Below are positions 1 to 8,033 of a DNA stretch of 64,000 bases, in pieces. This DNA is from JANQOH01 sp965214495 (GTDB taxonomy: Bacteria > Pseudomonadota > Alphaproteobacteria > UBA7887): NCBI GenBank assembly GCA_965214495.1, contig OZ243958.1, forward strand, positions 1,860,001 through 1,924,000, read 5' to 3'. A program made the translations under genes and the position numbers. Numbering within the stretch: the stretch's first letter is position 1; each line of letters starts with the position of its first letter. The notes beneath the pieces are model-generated. The model had not been told where the DNA came from. It worked only from the letters and a program-made list of their open reading frames with translations, and ran no database searches.

Positions 1-149
1 GGCTGATGCGGCGCAAGGAAGCCATCTACAAGGAGAAGGGCCTCGACGATCCCGCGTTGAGCGACGAGGCGCTGATCGCGGCGATGGTCGCCGGCGGCGG
101 GCGTGCGGCGCTGGGGCGGCCGCCCGAGAACGCGCTCGACATTCTGTAG
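1..149 (+). CDS. C-terminal end of ArsC/glutaredoxin-type arsenate reductase-like protein (partial, internal deletion)
   Basis: Only the last 48 codons are present (frame from base 3, stop TAG at 147-149). The visible tail has the ArsC-family features YKEKGLDDPALSDEALIAAM and, near the end, LGRPPENALDIL, matching the usual C-terminal RP(P/S)E...LDIL signature. ArsC-type enzymes reduce arsenate with glutathione/glutaredoxin in the cytoplasm. In the family a stretch of the type HPILI.RPIVV lies between the LI..MV helix and the GRPPE motif. Here MV is followed directly by AGGGRAALGRPPE, so about 11 residues, including one substrate-binding Arg-Pro, appear to be missing in frame. The start and the catalytic Cys lie outside the window. 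The family call comes from motif memory and is moderately sure. Confidence 0.6.
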   Translation, partial: LMRRKEAIYKEKGLDDPALSDEALIAAMVAGGGRAALGRPPENALDIL

Positions 150-161
150 CGGTCCCGTCAC

Positions 162-857
162 GTGTCCGGCCCGCGACGACAGCGCCGGTGGTTGCCGTTG
201 CTGCTGGTCGCCATCACCGGCGCGGCGATAGTGGTGTTTCTGGGCGACCTCGATGCGCGCGTGCCCGACTCGCGCAGCGACCGCATCCGGCTCGTCGCCC
301 TGGCGATTCTATTGGCGGTGTTTCTGCCGGTGTTGTTTTCCGGCAACCTGCCGCGCAATCTGCGCAACTTCCTGGTGTGGATGGTGCTGTTCGGGATGCT
401 GTTCGCCGGTCACACGGCCTGGCGGCAGTCGAGCCTCGGCACTGCGGCGCTGACGTCGGAGGCGCTTCGGGACACGGGCGCGCGGACCCCCGGCATCGTG
501 CGCTTTCGCGCCAACCGGCGGGGCGATTACGTCGTCCGCGCCTCGGTGGACGGGGTGCCGGTGACCTTCCTGGTCGATACCGGCGCCTCGCAGGTGGTGT
601 TGAGCCGCGACGATGCGCGCCGCGTCGGAATCGACCCCGACCGGTTGGCCTATGTGCAGCGGTTTCAAACCGCCAACGGGCTGGTTCTCGGCGCGCCCGT
701 CCACCTGGGCGAAATTTCGATCGGCGACGTGCGGGTAAGGAACGTGCGCGGGTCGGTCACCGACTCGGACCTCGGGATCTCGCTGCTCGGCATGAGCTTC
801 ATCAACCGGCTGTCGGGCTTCGAGATGGTCGGCGGCACGCTGACGCTCCGCGAATAG
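162..857 (+). CDS. Membrane-anchored retropepsin-like aspartic protease (TIGR02281/clan AA type)
   Basis: 231 residues from GTG at 162, 12 bp after the ArsC-like stop, so probably the same transcript. Residues ~10-27 form a membrane segment, and two more hydrophobic stretches follow within the first ~90 residues. The C-terminal half is a single retropepsin-like domain with the active-site motif FLVDTGASQVVLS around residue 136 and a late hydrophobic-hydrophobic-Gly motif (ISLLGMSFINRLSGFE). The domain has one D-T-G-A, so an active enzyme would need to dimerise as retropepsins do. It belongs to the alphaproteobacterial membrane-bound clan AA group. The physiological substrate is unknown. Confidence 0.85.
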   Translation: MSGPRRQRRWLPLLLVAITGAAIVVFLGDLDARVPDSRSDRIRLVALAILLAVFLPVLFSGNLPRNLRNFLVWMVLFGMLFAGHTAWRQSSLGTAALTSEALRDTGARTPGIVRFRANRRGDYVVRASVDGVPVTFLVDTGASQVVLSRDDARRVGIDPDRLAYVQRFQTANGLVLGAPVHLGEISIGDVRVRNVRGSVTDSDLGISLLGMSFINRLSGFEMVGGTLTLRE

Positions 858-877
858 CGGGCGAACGACGCCGGCGA

Positions 878-2515
878 TCAGCCGCGCAGGGCCATCGCGC
901 GCTCGCGCAGGCGGTATTTTCGCACCTTGCCGGTCGAGGTTTTGGGCAACGGGCCGAAGACGACCGTTTTCGGCGCCTTGAAGTGCGCCATGTTGTCGCG
1001 GCAGAAGGCGATGAGCGCCGCTTCATCGACCGGCGCCGCGTCGGCCTTGAGGGTGACGAAGGCGCAGGGTGTCTCACCCCACTTGTCGTCCGGGCGGGCG
1101 ACGACCGCCGCTTCCAGCACTGCGGGGTGACGGTAGAGGACGCTTTCGATCTCGATCGAGGAAATGTTCTCTCCGCCCGAGATGATGATGTCCTTGGAGC
1201 GGTCCTTGAGTTCGATATAGCCGTCTTCGTGCATGACGCCCAGGTCGCCGGTGCGGAACCAGCCATCGGCGAAGGCGGCGCGGGTGGCGTCCGGGTCCTT
1301 GAGGTAACCCTTCATGACGATGTTGCCGCGCATCGCCACTTCGCCGATCGCCGCGCCGTCGGCGGGCACCTCGGCCAGAGTCTCCGGGTCGTGCACCGCC
1401 AGTCCGTCGAGCACCGGATAACGCACGCCCTGGCGCGCCTTCAGCGCCGCGCGCTCGCCCGCCGGCAGGTCGTCCCACGCCTCGTGCCACGCGCAGACGA
1501 CACCCGGGCCGTAGCACTCGGTGAGGCCATAGACATGGGTGACGTGGAAACCGGCGCGCTCCACCGCCGCGATCACCGCCGGCGGCGGCGGCGACGCGGC
1601 GGTCATCACACGCACTTCGCGATCGAAACCGGTGCGTTCGTCCCGCGCGGCATTCGCGATCAGGTTGAGCACCACCGGCGCGCCGCAGAAATGGGTGACC
1701 CGATGGCGCGCGACCGCGTCGTAGATCGTGCGCGCGTTCACCCGACGCAGACAGACATGGGTTCCGGCCAGCGCCGTCACCGTCCACGGGAAGCACCACC
1801 CGTTGCAGTGGAACATCGGCAGCGTCCACAGATAGACCGGGTGCGGCCGCATGGCCCAGGCCATCTGGTTGCCGACCGCGTTCAACCAGGCGCCGCGGTG
1901 GTGATAGACGACGCCTTTCGGATCGCCCGTGGTGCCGGAGGTGTAGTTGAGCGCGATCGCGTCCCATTCGTCGGCGACCGGGCGGGCCTCGAATGCCGGG
2001 TCGCCGGCGGCGAGAAACGTTTCGTATTCGGTTTCGCCGAGCCGTTCGCCGGGGCCGTCGAATACCGGATCGTCGTAATCGACGACCGCCGGAGGCGCCG
2101 CCATGCCGTCGAGCGCGGCGGCGACGGCGGGGCTGAACTCGCGGTCGGCGATCAACACCTTCGCTTCGCCATGTTCGAGGATGAAGCGGATGGCGGCGGG
2201 GTCCAGGCGCGTGTTGATCGCGTTCAACACTCCGCCCGCCATCGGCACGCCGTAATGCGCCTCAAGCAGGCATGGCGTATTGGCCGCCATCACGGCCACG
2301 GTGTCGGCGCCGCGGGCGCCGATCCCGCGCGCCGCGAGCGCGGACGCCAGACGCCGGCAGCGCGCGCGAAAGTCACGATAGGATGTTCGCGCCGCTCCGT
2401 GCACCCATGCGATACGGTCAGGCCAGACCGCCGCCGCGCGGTCGAGGAACGAGACCGGGGTCAGCGGCCGGTAGTTCGCCGGATTGCGGTCGAGGCCGCG
2501 GCTGAAGTCGGTCAT
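878..2515 (-). CDS. AMP-dependent acyl-CoA synthetase/ligase
   Basis: 545 residues from the ATG at 2515. It activates a carboxylic (probably medium or long-chain fatty) acid to acyl-CoA via an acyl-adenylate in the cytoplasm. ANL-superfamily motifs occur in order: YTSGTTGDPKG (A3, ~191-201), YGLTECYGP (A5), GWFRTGDLG (A7), KDIIISGGENISSIEIE (A8 hinge) and the A10 lysine in PKTSTGKV near the C-terminus. An in-frame ATG at 2548 would add 11 residues but lacks a ribosome-binding site. The ATG at 2515 overlaps the stop of a 17-codon leader ORF that has a strong Shine-Dalgarno sequence, so translational coupling explains this start. It converges with the protease gene. Substrate chain length cannot be told from sequence. 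Confidence 0.93.
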   Translation of the reverse strand: MTDFSRGLDRNPANYRPLTPVSFLDRAAAVWPDRIAWVHGAARTSYRDFRARCRRLASALAARGIGARGADTVAVMAANTPCLLEAHYGVPMAGGVLNAINTRLDPAAIRFILEHGEAKVLIADREFSPAVAAALDGMAAPPAVVDYDDPVFDGPGERLGETEYETFLAAGDPAFEARPVADEWDAIALNYTSGTTGDPKGVVYHHRGAWLNAVGNQMAWAMRPHPVYLWTLPMFHCNGWCFPWTVTALAGTHVCLRRVNARTIYDAVARHRVTHFCGAPVVLNLIANAARDERTGFDREVRVMTAASPPPPAVIAAVERAGFHVTHVYGLTECYGPGVVCAWHEAWDDLPAGERAALKARQGVRYPVLDGLAVHDPETLAEVPADGAAIGEVAMRGNIVMKGYLKDPDATRAAFADGWFRTGDLGVMHEDGYIELKDRSKDIIISGGENISSIEIESVLYRHPAVLEAAVVARPDDKWGETPCAFVTLKADAAPVDEAALIAFCRDNMAHFKAPKTVVFGPLPKTSTGKVRKYRLRERAMALRG

Positions 2516-2565
2516 GGCATCGCCCGGTATGCCCGGCGTTTCGAACATGCGATACGGGTGTTCAT
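2512..2565 (-). CDS. Putative 17-codon leader peptide coupled to the acyl-CoA synthetase
   Basis: ATG at 2565 is preceded by GGAGGAAGCGGC, the best ribosome-binding site in this intergenic region. It encodes MNTRIACSKRRAYRAMP and stops with TGA at 2514-2512, which shares two bases with the ATG of the acyl-CoA synthetase (ATGA arrangement). The synthetase start has no ribosome-binding site of its own. A basic, very short peptide positioned this way suggests translational coupling or an attenuation-type leader. It could also be a by-product of a misplaced start. Only its arrangement supports it. Confidence 0.4.
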   Translation of the reverse strand: MNTRIACSKRRAYRAMP

Positions 2566-2830
2566 GCCGCTTCCTCCGACCCGGTATCGGAAAACAGGTT
2601 CACATAGTCCCGATACATGAATTTCCTGTTACGCGCCTGCAATTCTCCGGCGATCCGAAGGGGCGGGCGCGGCGGCGACGGCGCGGGAAGGAAGGCTTTG
2701 TATCCGGCGGGCCGGGTAACATACTGCCCGGCCCGCGCCGGGGTCGGGCTATGGTCGTCCATGATGAGCTTCGGCTTTCACAGCCGCCATCCTGCCCATG
2801 CCAAAGGCTGCGTTTAGCACAGTGCGGTAT

Positions 2831-2867
2831 CCCGTCCATGTTAAAGGCTGCCTTTAGCATGGACGGG
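2831..2867. repeat. 37-bp near-perfect palindrome (hairpin or operator) in the 2566-2978 gap
   Basis: Arms CCCGTCCATGTTAAAGG and CCTTTAGCATGGACGGG flank a 3-base loop, with one mismatch over 17 pairs. A related shorter motif (CAAAGGCTGCGTTTAGCA) sits just upstream at about 2803-2819 and a third half (GAAAGGCTGCGGC) at 2873-2885. The hairpin lies between the 3' end of the phage module and the acyl-CoA synthetase promoter region. It may terminate transcription from the phage genes or be a dyad operator. No T-run follows, so an intrinsic terminator is not clear. Nothing gene-like was found in the rest of this gap. Confidence 0.6.
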
Positions 2868-2978
2868 TTGGCGAAAGGCTGCGGCGCGTAGCGCTCTTCG
2901 AGGCGGTCGCCGGCGCCGGCCGGGAACGACGGCCGGATTCCGAACGGGCTCGCGCGTTCGGGCCGGACGCCTGCCGCG

Positions 2979-4340
2979 TCAGCGCTCCGCGCGTTCGGCG
3001 CGCACTGCCGCGCGCTCGGCCTCCACGTCGAAGGAGACGCCGAAATGTTCCGCGACGGCGCGGATCAGGCGCAATGCGGTCTTCTCGCTCAACAATCGGC
3101 GGTCGATGGCGGGCGACACCGCGCCGACGACCTCGGCCAGCGCGCGGGCGTGGCGCGACTCGTCGCGCGCCACCATTTCGGGCCACTCCACCGCCACGGT
3201 GAAGTCCGGGTCGGGGTCGTCGAACGCCGCCGCGGGGCGGCGGCGGCGGCGGATGACATAGCCGCCGACCTCTTCCAGGATGGCGGTCCATTCTTGCTGT
3301 CGCATCGCCAGGGCCTTAAACGCCGGGTCGCCCATTTCGGCGGCGGTGGCGCGGTTCACGTCGCCACCGCCGCCGAACCAGTGCTCGGGCCATCCCATCC
3401 CCGAGAGCACGTGATTGCGCAGCAGCCGCGCCGCGGCGCCGGCGTCGTCGCCGCCGAGATCGGGGCTGAGCGCCTGCCAGGTCTCGGCTTCGTTGTGGAC
3501 GCGCACCGTGCCGGGTGCCGGAGGCGCCATATCGCGGGCTCTGGCGGCCACTTCCTCGGGCGTCGCACCGTCGAGGCGGACGTCCCAGACGAATGCGCGC
3601 AGCAGATCGCTGCGTTCGGCCTCGCCGAACAGGAAGCGCTCGTAGGCGTCCAGCCAGTCTATGGCGGCGAGGAGGTCCGAGCGACCGCGTGTGCCGCACA
3701 TCAGGCGGTTGCGCTGGAACAGGAACGCCTCTCCGTCGGCCATGGTCTCGCGGATCGCCCGGGCGCGCGGACCGAACACGGTCTCCGGGCCGGCGACCAC
3801 CACACGATAGCGCCGGGCCCGCGCACCGCGGTCGCACGTCGTCACCACGCCGACGGGTTGAGCGGCATTGTCCGGGTCCGCGACCACGGCGGCGATCAGA
3901 GACGGGTCCAGATAGCCGAGACGGACATGGCCGGAAGCGGGATCGGCGAACACGGGCCAGCACTGTTCCCCGAACAGGGCGAGTTCGCGCATCCGGCGCG
4001 GCAGGGTGCGTCCCATGTCGGTGACGGGGTCGCGCCAGAACCGGTCGAGCCAGCGCTGCGCCTCGGGGTCGAGCACGGTGAGACGAACGCCCTCGGCGAG
4101 CAGCCAGGCGACGGGGAGTTCGATCAACTGTCGCGCCAGGAGGTTGGTCTCCCACAATTCGGCGGCGAGGCGCTGCATCCGCTGCTGGTCGAGCGGCGAG
4201 ACGTCGCGGCGGCCGCCGGAAAGCGGGCGCCAGCGCTCTTCGTCGGGGTCGATCGAGCGGCCGCGGGCCTCGCTCAGGGAGCGGGATGCGGGCGTGGACG
4301 CCCCGAGCCCGAGCAGGCGCAAGAGCCGGTTGCGGATCAC
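2979..4340 (-). CDS. Phage portal protein (Mu-like module)
   Basis: 453 residues from GTG at 4340, which overlaps the terminase stop as GTGA. Portal proteins form the dodecameric ring at the head vertex through which DNA is pumped. The sequence directly follows the terminase and has a portal-like layout. An N-terminal region reads LAAELWETNLLARQLIELPVAWLLAEG, the middle has beta-rich blocks (RLGYLDPSLIAAVVADP, FLFQRNRL), and a C-terminal helical/stem region is charged (RHARALAEVVGAV...LSEKTALRLI). The last gene of the module, it is followed by no protease/scaffold or capsid gene, only by the palindromic gap and a host gene. The call rests on gene order and composition. Confidence 0.8.
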   Translation of the reverse strand: MIRNRLLRLLGLGASTPASRSLSEARGRSIDPDEERWRPLSGGRRDVSPLDQQRMQRLAAELWETNLLARQLIELPVAWLLAEGVRLTVLDPEAQRWLDRFWRDPVTDMGRTLPRRMRELALFGEQCWPVFADPASGHVRLGYLDPSLIAAVVADPDNAAQPVGVVTTCDRGARARRYRVVVAGPETVFGPRARAIRETMADGEAFLFQRNRLMCGTRGRSDLLAAIDWLDAYERFLFGEAERSDLLRAFVWDVRLDGATPEEVAARARDMAPPAPGTVRVHNEAETWQALSPDLGGDDAGAAARLLRNHVLSGMGWPEHWFGGGGDVNRATAAEMGDPAFKALAMRQQEWTAILEEVGGYVIRRRRRPAAAFDDPDPDFTVAVEWPEMVARDESRHARALAEVVGAVSPAIDRRLLSEKTALRLIRAVAEHFGVSFDVEAERAAVRAERAER

Positions 4341-5713
4341 GGCGCGGTCCAACGCCGGCGGGACCCCGGCCCACCCGTCCGCGGCGCATAGATCCGGTGC
4401 AAATCGCCGCCCACCGAGGCGCCCGCGGGAGCGGGCCTGCGCGCCGCCGCCGACGCGCAGGCCAGCGCACCGGCCCAGAAGCGGTCGGCGTGGCCATCGC
4501 TCTCTCCGTCGGCGACCAGACGCATGGCGCCGGTGGGGCCGACGGTCTTGCGCACCGCGTGCAGGTCGGCCGCCACCGCGCGGTCGCGCGGAATACGGAT
4601 GGTGCGCGCCTCGAAGCGCTCTCGCAGCGCGGTCGCCAGGTCGAGCTTGCGCGCGGCGCTGAACGCCACCCCGTCCACGCGCGCGACGCCATAGCGGCGT
4701 TGCGCGCGTTCGACCGGCATTTCGCCGATCCCCGTCCGGTCCATCGCGACCCGCACAGGACGGTAGCGTGCGACCATCGCGTCCAGGGCGGCTTCCTGCA
4801 CCGCGAAGGCGGCCCCGCGCATCGCGCGGATCTCGCGTGTCCAGGCGACATCGCCGACCATTTCGAGCGCCCATGCCACCCACAGATCGCGCCGGCGCGC
4901 GATATCGACTCCGACGAAGGCCGGCCCGCCGCCATACGCCGCCGCATCGCCGGCGGCGTCGTGCCCGGCGTCGTGGATCATCTCCCACGACAGCCACGCC
5001 GACGCCTCGTCCAGCCACTCGCACTCGTATTCCTGACGCCAGAGCGCGTCGTCGCCGAGGCCCGCGCGCAGTTCGGCGGGGTCGGCGGGGTAGCCATCGC
5101 CCACCGCGTCGTGGATGGTGACGATATGGCGCGACCAGCGCGACGCGTCGGCGCCGCGGGCGGTCATGAGTTCGTGGAACTTGCCGCGCCGTCCGTTCGG
5201 CGTCGAGGTTACCCGCAGGCGCCAGCCGCGAGTGACGGTCGGGTAGAGTGCGGCCCAGATCTCGCGGCTGTCGCGATGCAGCGCGAATTCGTCGAGCCAC
5301 ACGTTGCGGCTGTAGCCGCGCGCGGTGTCGGGATTGGCGGGCAGAGCGGTAATGACGTTGCCGCCGCCCGCGTCCCATTCGTGCGCGCGGAAGGTTTCTC
5401 CGTCGGCGTCGATCTCCCGCTCGTGCGTCCGCAGCGCGATACCGCAGGCGCGGGCGTGGGCTTGAACGCCGGCGCGCATCGCCTCGCGCGCCTGACGATC
5501 GCCGCGCGACAGGATCAGCCACGGCGAGCGGCGCCCGGTCGCGCGCGCCTCCATCACGTCCAGCACGATCTCCAGCGATGCGGTGAAGGTCTTGCCGATC
5601 TGCCGCGACCACATGCCGATCTTGAAGCGCGACCGGTCGGCCAGCCAGCGCCGCTGATGGCGGTAGAGCGGAACGGCCGGCGGTCTCTGCGCCGGAATCG
5701 GGTCGCCGGTCAC
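4337..5713 (-). CDS. Phage terminase large subunit (Mu gp28-like)
   Basis: 458 residues from GTG at 5713 (GTGA overlap with the DUF3486 stop). The terminase ATPase translocates DNA into the prohead and the nuclease cuts it. The ATPase half shows an adenine/Walker A region (RHQRRW...GMWSRQIGKTF, ~19-44), a Walker B-like segment NVWLDEFAL and a coupling motif VTSTPNGRRGKFHEL. The nuclease half has FVGVDIARRRDLW, VAMDRTGIGEMPVE and a late Asp-rich ESDGHADRFWA, matching the three acidic clusters of RNase H-fold terminases. Length and motifs are intact, so the protein could be functional although the capsid genes are absent from the module. Confidence 0.9.
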   Translation of the reverse strand: MTGDPIPAQRPPAVPLYRHQRRWLADRSRFKIGMWSRQIGKTFTASLEIVLDVMEARATGRRSPWLILSRGDRQAREAMRAGVQAHARACGIALRTHEREIDADGETFRAHEWDAGGGNVITALPANPDTARGYSRNVWLDEFALHRDSREIWAALYPTVTRGWRLRVTSTPNGRRGKFHELMTARGADASRWSRHIVTIHDAVGDGYPADPAELRAGLGDDALWRQEYECEWLDEASAWLSWEMIHDAGHDAAGDAAAYGGGPAFVGVDIARRRDLWVAWALEMVGDVAWTREIRAMRGAAFAVQEAALDAMVARYRPVRVAMDRTGIGEMPVERAQRRYGVARVDGVAFSAARKLDLATALRERFEARTIRIPRDRAVAADLHAVRKTVGPTGAMRLVADGESDGHADRFWAGALACASAAARRPAPAGASVGGDLHRIYAPRTGGPGSRRRWTAP

Positions 5714-6306
5714 GGGGCGCCCGCCGACGGGGGCCGGCCGTCATCGGTTTCGAACAGGCCATAGACCTCTTCGCGAATGCGGCGAATGGCGTCGGCGGCG
5801 TCGGGGGCCGGGCCGTCGGCGCCAGGGGCGAGGGCCGCTTCGGCGGCGGCGAGTTTCCGGTCTATCGCCGCGCGCAGGGCCTCACGCTCGAGAGCGATCT
5901 TGCCGGCGGCTTCGAGGTCGCGCAGCGCCCGGGCCAGGATTCCGATCTCCCGCGCTTCGGGGCCGTCGGAACCGCTCCCGTCGGTGCGCATGGCAACGAC
6001 GAAGGCGGCGACGCGCAGCGTTTCGATGACAAGCCGGCCGACGGCGCCGCGCGGCTCCTGCCCGACCTCGCGCGCCCACCCCGCGGCGACCGCTTCGGCC
6101 TCGCGATAGCGGCGAAGCGCGGCCATCGCATTGCGGCGGAAGCGCGAGACGGCCGAGCGGGAGATGCGGTGGCCGCGTTCGTTGAGATACGCGGCGACTT
6201 CGGCCGCGGTTCTGCCGTCGTGGATGCGGCGGCTGACTTCTTCGCGCACCGCATCGGGGAGTTGCGCGAGCGTCGATCTGGGGCCTGCGGGGCTGCGCAG
6301 GGCCAT
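5710..6306 (-). CDS. DUF3486 family phage protein (Mu gp27-like, likely terminase small subunit)
   Basis: 198 residues. The N-terminus has the family signature RSTLAQLPDAVREEVSRRI (residues ~10-28), then a helix-turn-helix-like stretch (AAEVAAYLNERGHRISRSAVSRFRR), then long helices. In Mu-like phages this gene precedes the terminase large subunit and probably acts as the small subunit that recognises DNA. One base separates its ATG from the stop of the upstream gp26-like gene, and its stop overlaps the terminase GTG, so the four genes are translated as a chain. Confidence 0.88.
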   Translation of the reverse strand: MALRSPAGPRSTLAQLPDAVREEVSRRIHDGRTAAEVAAYLNERGHRISRSAVSRFRRNAMAALRRYREAEAVAAGWAREVGQEPRGAVGRLVIETLRVAAFVVAMRTDGSGSDGPEAREIGILARALRDLEAAGKIALEREALRAAIDRKLAAAEAALAPGADGPAPDAADAIRRIREEVYGLFETDDGRPPSAGAP

Positions 6307-6307
6307 G

Positions 6308-6604
6308 TCAGCGGGGGGCGGGCCGGCGCACCCCCGGCGCGGCCGCCGCGCCGGAGGCGGCGTCGGCGCCGCGCTCGGTGAGGGCGGCGATGACGATGCC
6401 GCCGATCTCTTCGAGTTCCGCCAGGCCCTGTTCGGCCAGCCACGCGAGTTCGGTGCGCAGGCGGTCGCGCGAGACGACGTGCCCGCGCTCGGCGCTCGCC
6501 ATCCGCAACAGCGCCTCGTTGGCGCGGCAGCCGGTGGACTCGGTCAACAGGCGCAGCAGCGTCAGGCGCAGGTCTTCCCGGGCGCAGCGGTCCAGGCCGG
6601 TCAT
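6308..6604 (-). CDS. Mu gp26-like phage protein (winged-helix-like)
   Basis: 98 residues from ATG at 6604, which overlaps the DUF2730 stop (ATGA). The text REDLRLTLLRLLTESTGCRANEALLRMASAERGHVVSRDRLRTELAWLAEQGLAEL resembles the VpaChn25_0724/Mu gp26 group, whose fold suggests a winged helix. It has no membrane segment. Its place between DUF2730 (gp25) and DUF3486 (gp27) is exactly the Mu order, which supports the assignment more than its own sequence does. Confidence 0.8.
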   Translation of the reverse strand: MTGLDRCAREDLRLTLLRLLTESTGCRANEALLRMASAERGHVVSRDRLRTELAWLAEQGLAELEEIGGIVIAALTERGADAASGAAAAPGVRRPAPR

Positions 6605-6969
6605 CGTTCGCGCCTCAACAGGTGGTGGTTGATCGCCGCGACCTGGCGTCCGAGCCCCTGGACCATCTTCTCGATGCCGTCCAGCGACGCGCGCACCGCC
6701 TTCACGTCGCCGCGGGTGACGGCGGCGCTTTCGGCGAGCGCCCGCAATTCGCGCGCTTCCGGGAGCGCTTCGATCACGCCGGCCAGACGGGCCTGTTCCT
6801 TCTCGATCGCTTCGAAACGCTCGATCGTCGTGTCCTTGTCCGCTGCCGGGGCGGGCGGCGCCGGGCGGCGGATCACGCCCAGACGCTGAAGCGCGAGCGC
6901 GAGGCCGCCGAGCAGCACCACGACCGCGGCGACTCCGCCGAACGCCTCCCAGGCGCCGGTGTCGATCAT
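6601..6969 (-). CDS. DUF2730 family phage protein (Mu gp25-like, membrane-anchored coiled coil)
   Basis: 122 residues from ATG at 6969, overlapping the holin stop (ATGA). One N-terminal membrane helix (AFGGVAAVVVLLGGLALALQ) is followed by a short Pro/Ala linker and a coiled coil (RFEAIEKEQARLAGVIEALP). It ends with the pattern VRASLDGIEKMVQGLGRQVAAINHHLL typical of DUF2730. The role in Mu-like phages is unknown. Order and topology support the call. Confidence 0.82.
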   Translation of the reverse strand: MIDTGAWEAFGGVAAVVVLLGGLALALQRLGVIRRPAPPAPAADKDTTIERFEAIEKEQARLAGVIEALPEARELRALAESAAVTRGDVKAVRASLDGIEKMVQGLGRQVAAINHHLLRRER

Positions 6970-7472
6970 CGCCCGGCCCCGCGCGCCGCGTGGCGGTCGA
7001 TCGCCCGCGCACCGAACCACCACAGCACGCAGGTCGTGGCGATATACAGAACGGTGTCGATCATGCGCGGCCGCACGTCGAGCATTTCGATATCGGTCTC
7101 TCCGAGGCTGAAATAGACCGCCGCGACCAGCGCCAGGGCACCGGCGGTCAGGCACGGTCGCATCAGCCCGCGCACCACATCGACGGCGACGAGCCAGTGC
7201 GAGTCGCCGCGGCTCCAGCGCCGCGCCGCTTCCCGGTGCGAGGTTTCCATCGCGGCCCATGCGGCGGCGTCGCGCGCGCCCTCGGCCTCGACAGCGGCGA
7301 CGCGTTCGGCGGAGGCGGCTTCGATGCGCGCGGCCTCCATGTCGAGGCGGCGCAGTTCGATTTCGTGGGTGTGGCGCTGACGCCGCGCGAACCAGTCGGT
7401 CGCCGCGGAGAGCGCGGTGCCGAGCAGCCCGCTGGCGCCGCCGGTGAGGATGGCGAAGAGCGAGTCAAGCAT
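6966..7472 (-). CDS. Holin-like membrane protein (3-TM, GTA/Mu-like)
   Basis: 168 residues. The N-terminus is hydrophobic (LDSLFAILTGGASGLLGTALSAAT), then a charged helical stretch of about 65 residues (ARRQRHTHEIELRRLDMEAARIEAASAERVAAVEAEG). Two C-terminal membrane helices follow (LTAGALALVAAVYFSL and IDTVLYIATTCVLWWFGARAI). This resembles the 3-TM holins of gene-transfer-agent/Mu-like modules that permeabilise the inner membrane at lysis. The start overlaps the DUF5675 gene by 8 bp and the stop overlaps DUF2730. No endolysin is present, except that DUF5675 is sometimes found beside lysis genes. Confidence 0.75.
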   Translation of the reverse strand: MLDSLFAILTGGASGLLGTALSAATDWFARRQRHTHEIELRRLDMEAARIEAASAERVAAVEAEGARDAAAWAAMETSHREAARRWSRGDSHWLVAVDVVRGLMRPCLTAGALALVAAVYFSLGETDIEMLDVRPRMIDTVLYIATTCVLWWFGARAIDRHAARGAGR

Positions 7473-7896
7473 GGTCGATGATCTCCAGTCGGAACGGGCG
7501 CCCGCGGGTCCGGCTCATGAGGTGGCGCAGCGCCGTTCGCGACCCGAGGACCGCCTTCTGGTCCGATTCCCGGATCGCCAGCCGGCCGCGGCGCAGGCCC
7601 GGCAGCAGGCAGCCCCTGGTATGGGTGTGCAGGCCGCGATCGGTGTCGCCGCCCACATTGCCGGCGTGGAACAGGATGCGGCTGCGCCCGGGCACCCCGG
7701 CCACCAGCAGGCTGCGGCCGAAGCGCGGCGAGACGTGCGGCAATACGTCGTAGGCGCCGGCGGGGATGCATGAACGGTTGCGGCGGTTCTCGCGCCAGGG
7801 CGGCTCCATCGTGTGGAGGCGCAAGCCGCCGGCGAGCAGCACGCCCAGCGTGCCGTGGTCGGAGGAGTCGTCGCGGATCAGGACGGCGCGGTTCAT
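7465..7896 (-). CDS. DUF5675 family protein
   Basis: 143 residues from ATG at 7896. It shows the family pattern: a central W.EN..N.SCIPAGAYDVLPHVSPRFG, then VPGRSRILFHAGNVGGDTDRGL and a late LMSRTRGRPFRLEII. It has no signal peptide. DUF5675 proteins occur in phage lysis regions and a peptidoglycan-related activity has been suggested, but no reaction is established. It is the first gene of the continuous structural run (to portal) after the insertion holding the coiled-coil gene. Confidence 0.8.
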   Translation of the reverse strand: MNRAVLIRDDSSDHGTLGVLLAGGLRLHTMEPPWRENRRNRSCIPAGAYDVLPHVSPRFGRSLLVAGVPGRSRILFHAGNVGGDTDRGLHTHTRGCLLPGLRRGRLAIRESDQKAVLGSRTALRHLMSRTRGRPFRLEIIDHA

Positions 7897-8033
7897 GGGC
7901 GTATTGGACCTGCCGGCGCCGCGGCGCGGCAGCGGACAATGGCCCGCCGCCGGGGCGGAGACGTCGCGGAGCGAGCGGCGAGATCGGCGCTGTGTCCGCT
8001 TTGGCGGCGCGGCCGCGGCAAGCGCGGTGCGGG

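Noticed and set aside
188..2620. Long plus-strand ORF of 810 codons across the protease and acyl-CoA synthetase
   Set aside because: It is an antisense shadow in GC-rich sequence; the minus-strand frame has all acyl-CoA synthetase motifs.
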